Origin: CAZQYC01 sp043746555
GTDB lineage: Bacteria > Pseudomonadota > Gammaproteobacteria > Steroidobacterales > Steroidobacteraceae
Assembly: GCA_043746555.1 (NCBI GenBank)
Contig: JAYTQU010000264.1
Coordinates: 1 to 5,377 of the forward strand
Reading direction: 5' to 3'
DNA length: 5,377 bases
Positions 1 through 5,377 of the stretch are shown one piece after another. The first letter of the stretch is position 1; every line of letters begins with the position of its first letter. The translations under genes were made by a program, and so were the position numbers. A model generated the notes under the pieces. It was not told the DNA's origin. It made no database searches and saw nothing but the letters and a program-made list of their open reading frames with translations.

Positions 1-498
1 GGTCAGTGAGTGTCCAATCAACTTATGCAACCAATTGGAGCGAGAGGGCGCGAAGCCATCGCCGATGCCTTGCGTTTCGTTGTGTCGCACGATGTCGACG
101 CCAAGTAACTCACCTTGGTAGTCAACCGCAATCAACAAGTCGATTGGACCGCCGTAACCATCGGGTGCGACTGCGGTAAGAATGGCGGCGGTGGGTTTCA
201 TCGCGCGTCGGGCACGGTATATAGTGATCGGCGCGTCCGATCCCAGCAAGTCTGCTTGCGAGACCGAAATGCGATCGGCATATAGATCGTTGTCGTGCAT
301 TGACTGTGGGATCAACGCGTCCAAGCGTGCGAGAAACCAGGCGCGTCGATTGTCGTCGATACGTTCGTGAGTTACTACAGCAACGACGGCAACAACGACG
401 ATTGCAACCGCCACGACCACGCCGAGTAGTCGGTAAGCGCGAAAGCGTTCCATCAAACCAATGGGTTCTTGCGATGGATTGTTATCGTGCGTGTCCAT
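1..498 (-). CDS. rnfG: Rnf/Rsx electron transport complex subunit G (3' end beyond window)
   Basis: RnfG is a periplasm-facing, single-span subunit of the Rnf/Rsx complex with a covalently bound FMN, passing electrons between RnfD and the other subunits (family knowledge). Only the first 166 codons are present; the frame is open to the window edge. Visible parts are a short polar N-terminus, one hydrophobic segment at about residues 25-43 (signal anchor), then the FMN-binding-domain beginning with APDGYGGPIDLLIAVD at 111-126 and HNETQGIGD at 139-147. These match the family's PDGY.G.I.LLVG and H.ETPGLGD blocks in order and spacing. The C-terminal S/TGAT motif that attaches FMN lies outside the window. 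The usual Pro after ET is Gln143 here. The ATG at 498 overlaps the rnfD end by 17 nt; Met16 (ATG at 453, 28 nt after the rnfD stop) is an equally possible start and gives an N-terminus closer in length to E. coli RsxG. Neither start has a strong Shine-Dalgarno sequence. Confidence 0.9.
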   Translation of the reverse strand, partial: MDTHDNNPSQEPIGLMERFRAYRLLGVVVAVAIVVVAVVAVVTHERIDDNRRAWFLARLDALIPQSMHDNDLYADRISVSQADLLGSDAPITIYRARRAMKPTAAILTAVAPDGYGGPIDLLIAVDYQGELLGVDIVRHNETQGIGDGFAPSRSNWLHKLIGHSLT

Positions 499-1513
499 AG
501 ATGCGCGGCACAGTGTAGCGATCGATGAGCGGAACGGCGGCGTTCATTAGCAATACAGCGAATGCAACGCCGTCGGGATAGCCGCCGAATGCGCGAATCA
601 AATACGTGAGTACGCCGATGCCGGCGCCGTAAATGAGTCGGCCTCGATTGCTCGTGGCAGCGGTTACCGGATCGGTGGCAATAAAAAATGCGCCGAGGAT
701 CGACGCACCGCCGAATACATGCAGCAGCGGACCGCTGTGCGAACCGGGATCGAGTCCATGCATGACCAACGCACAAACGAACAACGCGCCCAACATCGAA
801 AACGGAATGTGCCAGCGAATGGTGCGAGTGAACAACAACAATGCGCCGCCCAGCAATGTCGCCAACGCAATCCATTCTAATCCCACGCCGGCAAAGCTAC
901 CGAAAATGGGATTCGCTTCGATTTCTTCCATGGTGCTGCGAAAGATGAGGCCAGTCCGCACGCTGGTCAATGGCGTCGCGCTGGTAATGGCATCCCAAGA
1001 AAGCGATTGCGGCAACACGCCGACGAAAATTGCATGCCAGGTTTGCGCGAAAGTGAGTGCATTGGCTTTAAATCCAGCAGGCGCGAGCCAATGCGTCATG
1101 TGCTGCGGGAACGAAACGAGCAACGCCGCGTAGCCCGCCATCGCGGGATTAAATAGGTTGTAACCTAATCCGCCGTACAAATGTTTGGCGACCAAGACAG
1201 CAAACGCGGCGCCGCTTACTGTGATCCACCAAGGAACGAGCGGCGGCAACGCAAACGTCAATAGCACGGCCGTAAGTAGTGCGCTACCGTCGGTGATGAA
1301 TCGTTGCACGGGTTTGCCGCGCAATTTGAGCACGAATGCTTCGCATGACACTGCGCTGGCGGCGGCCAGAACGATGTTGATCGCGATTCCAGCGCCGAAC
1401 CAGATGACATGCGCGATGACCGCGGGCACGAGCGCCACAAGCACCAATGACATCGTGCGTCGCACGCTCACGGCGGCAACCGTATGCGGCGCCGGGGTGG
1501 TGGCGAATTTCAT
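482..1513 (-). CDS. rnfD: Rnf/Rsx electron transport complex subunit D
   Basis: Integral membrane subunit of the Rnf/Rsx complex (NqrB/RnfD family) carrying a covalent FMN and forming part of the electron and ion path across the inner membrane. The 343-residue product is full length (E. coli RsxD is about 350) and is mostly hydrophobic helices. Diagnostic stretches in order are KLYGG-like KHLYGGLGYN at 110-119, FNPAM at 121-125, DAITSATPLTSVRTG at 174-188, IRWHIP at 232-237, TDPVTAATSNRGRLI at 280-294 and FGGYPDGVAFAVLLMN at 309-324. Thr180 in SATPL corresponds to the threonine that binds FMN through a phosphodiester in studied RnfD proteins, so the subunit looks functional. The ATG start shares ATGA with the stop of the upstream aminotransferase, which suggests translational coupling. 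rnfG follows directly. rnfC, the usual upstream neighbour, is absent here. Confidence 0.97.
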   Translation of the reverse strand: MKFATTPAPHTVAAVSVRRTMSLVLVALVPAVIAHVIWFGAGIAINIVLAAASAVSCEAFVLKLRGKPVQRFITDGSALLTAVLLTFALPPLVPWWITVSGAAFAVLVAKHLYGGLGYNLFNPAMAGYAALLVSFPQHMTHWLAPAGFKANALTFAQTWHAIFVGVLPQSLSWDAITSATPLTSVRTGLIFRSTMEEIEANPIFGSFAGVGLEWIALATLLGGALLLFTRTIRWHIPFSMLGALFVCALVMHGLDPGSHSGPLLHVFGGASILGAFFIATDPVTAATSNRGRLIYGAGIGVLTYLIRAFGGYPDGVAFAVLLMNAAVPLIDRYTVPRIYGHAR

Positions 1514-2709
1514 TTTGAACGAAGCGGTGAGGCGCTCAGCGCAAACTCGATTCGGGTGAGCGCAGTCTGCAAGGTTTGTCGACTACAAGCGAACGACAAT
1601 CGCATGTGGCTGCTCGCGCCGAAAGCCGAACCGGGAACAACGGCGACGCCATGATTGAGCAAGTGTTCCGCAAAAGCATGATCGTCGTCCAAACCTAAAT
1701 GAGCGATTGCCGATTCAACATTCGCGAAGGCATAGAAAGTTCCCGCGCCGTGCAAACACGAAATGCCGGGTAAGTCGTTCAAACTGGTGACGAGAAAGTC
1801 GTGCCGTTCCCGATACTGTCGGTTCATTTCAAGAACACAGGTTTGATCGCCGTTCAATGCGGCGATCGATGCATATTGCGCAATCGAAGAGGGGTTTGAG
1901 GTGCTTTGACTCTGCACGACGGACATGGCGCTAATCAATTCGATTGGACCGCCGCAATAACCGATGCGCCAGCCGGTCATGGCGTAGGCTTTCGAGACAC
2001 CGTTGACCGTGACGGTACGCTCATACAATTCGGGGCAGACCGCAGCAAAGCTGACGAATGGCTCGTCGGCCCAGTAGATGTGTTCATACATGTCGTCGGT
2101 ACAGATGACGATGCGCGGGTACTTCGCGATCACGTCGCCCAGTGCGCGCAACTCTGCACGCGTATAAGCGGCACCGGTGGGATTGCTCGGACTGTTGAGA
2201 AAAATCATTTTGGTTCGCGGCGTAATTGCCGAGCACAATTGCGCGGGCGTGATCTTGTACCCTTGCTCGCGTCCTGCGCTGACGATGACGGGCACGCCAT
2301 CGGCCAGCGCAACCATTTCGGGATACGACACCCAATACGGTGCAGGCACAATGGCTTCATCGCCCGGATCGATCAAGGCCATCGTCAAGTTAAACAGCGT
2401 TTGTTTACCGCCGCTTGATACGAGAACTTGATTGCGTCGGTACGTGAGATTGTTCTCGCGTTGAAACTTGGCGATGATCGCATCCTTCAACTCCGCTGTG
2501 CCTTCAAGCGGCGTATAGCGTGTGACGCCCTTGTTGATGGCCTCGATGCCGGCGTCGCGAATGTGTTTGGGCGTGTCGAAGTCAGGCTCGCCTGCGCCCA
2601 AGCTCACGATGTCCTTGCCTTGTGCTTTGAGTTGCGCAACGCGTCCAGTCAACGCAACGGTTGGCGACGGTTTGATGCGCTGAATGCGTGTCGAAGCTGT
2701 TAAACTCAC
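1510..2709 (-). CDS. aspC: PLP-dependent aminotransferase, aspartate aminotransferase subgroup Ib
   Basis: A cytoplasmic fold-type I aminotransferase (399 residues, normal length) that probably exchanges amino groups between aspartate and 2-oxoglutarate; relatives also use prephenate. Visible hallmarks are GAGEPDFDTP at 38-47, GGKQ with Lys102 (matching the lysine that reads the substrate side-chain carboxylate in Thermus-type enzymes), PYWVSYPEM at 124-132, SPSNPTG at 173-179, Asp205 and Tyr208 in TDDMYEH (contacts to the PLP ring nitrogen and O3'), Schiff-base Lys240 in SKAYAMTGWRIGY, and Arg370 in HMRLSFA (alpha-carboxylate binding). The start is GTG, preceded by GGGA with a 6-nt spacer (2716-2719). 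An ATG 12 nt upstream in frame is followed by TAG two codons later and cannot be used. It heads the unit with rnfD and rnfG, its stop overlapping the rnfD start by 4 nt. Some family members are called aatA or aspB; exact substrate preference cannot be fixed from sequence alone. Confidence 0.93.
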   Translation of the reverse strand: MSLTASTRIQRIKPSPTVALTGRVAQLKAQGKDIVSLGAGEPDFDTPKHIRDAGIEAINKGVTRYTPLEGTAELKDAIIAKFQRENNLTYRRNQVLVSSGGKQTLFNLTMALIDPGDEAIVPAPYWVSYPEMVALADGVPVIVSAGREQGYKITPAQLCSAITPRTKMIFLNSPSNPTGAAYTRAELRALGDVIAKYPRIVICTDDMYEHIYWADEPFVSFAAVCPELYERTVTVNGVSKAYAMTGWRIGYCGGPIELISAMSVVQSQSTSNPSSIAQYASIAALNGDQTCVLEMNRQYRERHDFLVTSLNDLPGISCLHGAGTFYAFANVESAIAHLGLDDDHAFAEHLLNHGVAVVPGSAFGASSHMRLSFACSRQTLQTALTRIEFALSASPLRSK

Positions 2710-2769
2710 TCTCTATCCCATCGACTAATTTCGGTCGCAAGTTTACCAGCGAATGCGCGTGCTTTACTC
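2710..2769. promoter_or_regulatory. Divergent intergenic region between the aminotransferase unit and uvrB
   Basis: These 60 bases lie between two divergently read genes, so promoters for both directions should be here or just inside the genes (inference). No convincing sigma-70 -35/-10 pair was found on either strand; the best minus-strand -10 candidate is TAAACT (2739-2744), which has no good -35 partner. No CTGT-N8-ACAG LexA operator, as seen at E. coli uvrB, is present. The minus-strand ribosome site GGGA at 2716-2719 serves the GTG start of the aminotransferase. The uvrB side shows no purine-rich Shine-Dalgarno sequence. Confidence 0.45.
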
Positions 2770-4806
2770 ATGAGTGTGGTCGTTTCTCCTTCGCGCCGCC
2801 ACGACGCGCGCTTTGAATTAGAGGCCGAGTATCAACCGGCCGGCGATCAGCCTCAGGCAATCGAAAAGATTGTCGACGGTTTGCAGTCGGGGCTTTCGCA
2901 TCAAACCTTGCTGGGCGTCACCGGTTCCGGAAAAACTTTCACCATCGCCAACGTCATTCAACGCGAACAGCGACCCACGTTGGTGTTGGCGCACAACAAA
3001 ACGCTGGCTGCGCAGCTTTACGGCGAATTCAGGGAGTTTTTCCCCAACAATGCGGTCGAGTATTTCGTTTCTTACTACGACTACTACCAGCCCGAAGCTT
3101 ACGTGCCGTCGTCCGATACCTTCATCGAGAAAGACGCGAGTATCAACGAACACATTGAGCAAATGCGTTTGTCGGCGACCAAGTCGCTGCTTGAGCGCCC
3201 CGATGCGATCATTGTTGCAACGGTCTCCGCTATTTACGGTCTTGGCGATCCGGCAGCTTATCTTGAGATGGTGTTGCATCTCGTGCGCGGCGATAAACTC
3301 GATCAGCGTAAATTGCTGCGACGTTTGACGGATATGCAGTACACGCGCAACGACATGGACTTGTCGCAAGGCACCTATCGCGTGCGCGGCGATCTCATCG
3401 ATATTTTTCCCGCCGAGTCGGAACGCGAAGCGGTGCGTGTCGAGTTGTTCGACGACGTGATCGACAACTTGCAGTGGTTCGATCCGTTGACCGGCGAAGT
3501 GCTGCGTAAAGTGCCGCGGCTCACCGTTTATCCATCGTCGCACTATGTGACGCCCAAGGAACGTCTGATTGACGCGCTTGACGAGATTCGCGAAGAGCTT
3601 CGCGTGCGATTGTTGCAATTAAAAGAACAAGGCAAGTTGGTCGAGGCGCAACGATTGGAGCAACGCACACGATTCGACTTAGAGATGATGCAAGAAGTGG
3701 GCTATTGTGCCGGCATCGAGAACTACTCGCGCTATCTATCGGGCCGTGCGCCGGGAGAACCGCCGCCGTGTTTGTACGACTATTTACCGGCGAATGCGCT
3801 CTTGGTGGTCGATGAGAGTCACCAAACGATTCCGCAACTCGGCGCGATGTATAAGGGCGATCGCTCGCGTAAGGAAACGCTAGTCGAATACGGCTTTCGC
3901 TTGCCGTCGGCGCTCGACAATCGGCCGTTGCGTTTTGAAGAATGGGAGAAACTCGCTCCGCAAATGATTTTTGTATCCGCGACGCCGGCGAAGTATGAGA
4001 AGGAGCGTTCCGGTCAAGTGATCGAACAGCTGGTTCGTCCAACGGGATTAATCGATCCGGATGTCGAAGTGCGTCCCGTGCGCACGCAGGTTGACGATGT
4101 GCTATCGGAAATTCGTTTGCGTGTCGCGCGCAAAGAGCGAGTATTGGTGACCACATTGACGAAGCGCATGTCGGAGGATCTCACCGAGTATCTCGACGAG
4201 CACGACGTAAAGGTTCGTTATCTGCACTCGGACATCGACACTGTCGAGCGCATGGAAATTATTCGCGATTTGCGCTTGGGGAAATTCGATGTGTTGGTCG
4301 GTATCAATCTATTGCGCGAAGGTCTGGACTTGCCGGAGGTGTCGCTCGTCGCGATTCTCGATGCCGATAAAGAAGGCTTTCTGCGCTCGGAAAACGCGCT
4401 CATTCAAACCATCGGCCGCGCCGCACGTAATTTGCACGGCAAGGCGATTCTCTATGCCGATCGCAAAACCGGTTCGATCGAGCGGGCGCTCAGCGAGACA
4501 ACTCGACGGCGCGCCGTACAGGTTGAATTCAATACTCGACATGGCATCACGCCGCGCGGCATCGTAAAAGCGGTAACAGATGTGATGGAAGGTGCGTATA
4601 GCAGCGGTAAATCGGAGTTACTGCGCAACGTGGCCGATAGCCGCGGCAATTACGAACGAGTCACGCCGGAGCAAGCCGTGAAGCAAATCAAAAAGCTTGA
4701 GCAGGAAATGCACAAAGCGGCGCGCGATTTGGAGTTTGAGCAAGCCGCGAAATTACGCGATCGCATTCACGAGTTGCGGCAAATTGAACTAGGCTTGCAA
4801 CGATAG
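2770..4806 (+). CDS. uvrB: Excinuclease ABC subunit B (UvrB)
   Basis: UvrB is the ATP-driven helicase-like subunit of bacterial nucleotide excision repair. It is loaded on DNA by UvrA, verifies the lesion and recruits UvrC for incision. The 678-residue product is complete (E. coli 673). Walker A GVTGSGKT is at 49-56 with Lys55; the damage-verifying beta-hairpin starts with YYDYYQPEAY at 102-111, including the conserved tyrosines; the UvrA-interacting domain follows at about 160-250; Walker B-type VVDESH is at 346-351; helicase motifs TTLTKRM at 461-467, GINLLREGLD at 511-520 and QTIGRAARN at 546-554 follow; a C-terminal UVR motif (UvrC contact) spans about 633-670. All catalytic motifs are intact. 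The motif III region reads SATPAKYE at 403-410, where most homologues have SATPG. The ATG lacks a clear Shine-Dalgarno sequence; no earlier in-frame start exists in the intergenic region, and GTG at codon 3 is the only close alternative. Confidence 0.99.
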   Translation: MSVVVSPSRRHDARFELEAEYQPAGDQPQAIEKIVDGLQSGLSHQTLLGVTGSGKTFTIANVIQREQRPTLVLAHNKTLAAQLYGEFREFFPNNAVEYFVSYYDYYQPEAYVPSSDTFIEKDASINEHIEQMRLSATKSLLERPDAIIVATVSAIYGLGDPAAYLEMVLHLVRGDKLDQRKLLRRLTDMQYTRNDMDLSQGTYRVRGDLIDIFPAESEREAVRVELFDDVIDNLQWFDPLTGEVLRKVPRLTVYPSSHYVTPKERLIDALDEIREELRVRLLQLKEQGKLVEAQRLEQRTRFDLEMMQEVGYCAGIENYSRYLSGRAPGEPPPCLYDYLPANALLVVDESHQTIPQLGAMYKGDRSRKETLVEYGFRLPSALDNRPLRFEEWEKLAPQMIFVSATPAKYEKERSGQVIEQLVRPTGLIDPDVEVRPVRTQVDDVLSEIRLRVARKERVLVTTLTKRMSEDLTEYLDEHDVKVRYLHSDIDTVERMEIIRDLRLGKFDVLVGINLLREGLDLPEVSLVAILDADKEGFLRSENALIQTIGRAARNLHGKAILYADRKTGSIERALSETTRRRAVQVEFNTRHGITPRGIVKAVTDVMEGAYSSGKSELLRNVADSRGNYERVTPEQAVKQIKKLEQEMHKAARDLEFEQAAKLRDRIHELRQIELGLQR

Positions 4807-4857
4807 CCGAGCAGTGCCGGCAAGGACAGCGCACTTAGAAAAAATCGGTTGCCGTTG

Positions 4858-5262
4858 ATCGTTGCTGTCGATCCGGTCGCCGGGATCGGTGGGGTCGGGA
4901 TCGCGTCCGTCACCATTGTTAGTCGTTAGCCCGCGGTGGGGATCCGCTGTCGGCAGAGATGAAGTCGTAGCCGGGTAATAGCTTCCCGGCCATCGCAGCG
5001 CGTGCAAAATCGGGGTGATCGAACCTTACGCCGGTGTCGCGCACCGCGATGACGGTGCCGTCACTGCCTGTGGTGGTATTCCAAGCGAGATTTGTCCCGA
5101 TGGCCACGGGAATTCTGTAAGTGCCGCTGATCCGCAAATAACGAGTCATAAGGAACTGCGGGAACTGCGGGAACGGCATGCCGATGCTTGCGACCGTCAA
5201 TGGCCACGAATTCGACGTCGGACTGCGCGCGAAGTTTCCCCAACACTACCCTTGATTCTTCT
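4858..5262 (-). pseudogene. Remnant of a secreted S8 (subtilisin-like) serine protease, N-terminal part only
   Basis: Three minus-strand frames together spell the start of a subtilase. The first frame (to about 5115) gives the end of an inhibitor-type propeptide and the cleavage region: KLRAQSDVEFVAIDGRKH, then DSLFADQRHLQN. The second (about 5115 to 4922) gives TNLAWNTTTGSDGTVIAV, RDTGVRFDHPDF and GKLLPGYDFIS, the catalytic-Asp block of the family. The third (from 4917) gives NGDGRDPDPTDPGD. Two frameshifts are therefore needed, one near 5105-5120 and one at 4918-4921. The catalytic Asp is present, though the usual hydrophobic residue before DTG is Arg. The blocks holding the catalytic His and Ser are missing: similarity fades about 50 nt before the uvrB stop, and uvrB occupies the space beyond. 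No signal peptide is recognisable upstream. The gene is both frameshifted and truncated, so no active protease is expected. Sequencing error could explain single frameshifts but not the missing two thirds. Confidence 0.82.
5152..5174. repeat. 9-bp tandem repeat, about 2.6 copies
   Basis: The unit GGAACTGCG occurs twice in full, followed by a partial GGAAC. On the minus strand it encodes Ala-Val-Pro repeats (AVPAVP) within the protease remnant, just before the mature N-terminal region DSLFADQ. Being a multiple of three it does not shift the frame. It looks like a slippage duplication in a gene free to drift, although it may predate the inactivation. Confidence 0.85.
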
Positions 5263-5377
5263 GGATTTGTAGAACTAACCCATCTTGGCCGATTCGCCTT
5301 CGATTTCCTCGTTTTTCAATTTTCCTTGCACGCAAGTGATTGTTGCATAACGATCTCGCTTGGGCGTGAGAGGCAAA
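5263..5377. other. Right-edge segment with no identified gene
   Basis: No recognisable gene is present. One minus-strand frame is open from the window edge to a TAG at 5275-5277 (33 codons, ending GKLKNEEIEGESAKMG). It could be the tail of an upstream gene, but a frame of this length is easily open by chance and no family is recognised. The frame that leads into the protease remnant is closed by TGA at 5316-5318, with no good start codon or signal peptide between, which suggests that the protease's 5' end is lost or shifted too. A 5-bp palindrome, CTTGC-GT-GCAAG on the minus strand, lies at 5324-5335 and has no clear role. Confidence 0.3.

Noticed and set aside
633..1133. Plus-strand open frame of 166 codons inside rnfD.
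   Set aside because: Antisense to a well-conserved membrane protein gene, with no ribosome site or recognisable domain.
1906..2418. Plus-strand open frame of 170 codons inside the aminotransferase gene.
   Set aside because: Antisense to the conserved PLP enzyme; the composition is that of a reverse-complement shadow.
2818..3618. Long open frame (266 codons) on the minus strand inside uvrB.
   Set aside because: It lies wholly antisense to a clearly conserved gene, and its His- and Arg-rich translation matches no family; it is a shadow of uvrB codon use.
4813..4845. AGTGC/GCACT stem next to a run of six A bases, considered as a uvrB terminator.
   Set aside because: The stem is only 5 bp with a 13-nt loop, the plus-strand run is A rather than T, and on the minus strand the T-run comes before the stem.
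4869..4888. Strong hairpin (CGATCC with GGATCG) downstream of uvrB, considered as a terminator.
   Set aside because: No T-tract follows it on the plus strand, and the bases are explained by the Asp-Pro-Gly-Asp coding of the protease remnant.
4919..5200. 93-codon minus-strand frame as an independent small gene.
   Set aside because: Its content is the middle section of the subtilase remnant; homologous sequence continues in other frames on both sides, so it is not a separate gene.
5275..5377. Minus-strand frame open from the window edge as the 3' end of another gene.
   Set aside because: Only 33 codons, no recognised family, and openness by chance is likely; left as a note in the edge segment.

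Overview
The window reads as an ordinary chromosomal segment of a proteobacterium, most likely a gammaproteobacterium. The UvrB, RnfD and RnfG proteins resemble enterobacterial and pseudomonad homologues over their whole visible lengths. A divergent uvrB/aminotransferase pair is, from memory, also found in Pseudomonas. The peptidase remnant at the right edge recalls secreted S8 proteases of xanthomonad-type bacteria. This placement is inference, because no phylogenetic marker search could be run.

Layout. The left half is a minus-strand transcription unit read from right to left: a class I/II PLP-dependent aminotransferase (subgroup Ib aspartate aminotransferase type, 1510-2709), rnfD (482-1513) and rnfG (1-498, cut by the window edge). 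The genes are very tightly packed: a 4-nt ATGA overlap joins aminotransferase and rnfD, and an overlap of up to 17 nt joins rnfD and rnfG. A 60-bp intergenic stretch (2710-2769) separates this unit from uvrB on the plus strand (2770-4806), so it must hold the promoters for both directions unless they lie inside the genes. Right of uvrB, on the minus strand, is a broken and truncated N-terminal piece of a subtilisin-like (S8) serine protease (about 4858-5262). The last ~110 bases hold nothing that can be identified.

How the genes work together. UvrB is the damage-verification helicase of nucleotide excision repair. RnfD and RnfG are the two FMN-carrying subunits of the Rnf/Rsx membrane complex, which moves electrons between ferredoxin and NAD coupled to ion transport, or in enterobacteria keeps SoxR reduced. 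The aminotransferase has no obvious biochemical link to Rnf and may be joined to it only by transcription.

No RNA gene, CRISPR array, insertion sequence or integrase was seen. I found no clear sign of a previously undescribed system. The points most worth a second look are the rnfDG block headed by an aminotransferase instead of rnfABC, and the decayed protease next to uvrB.
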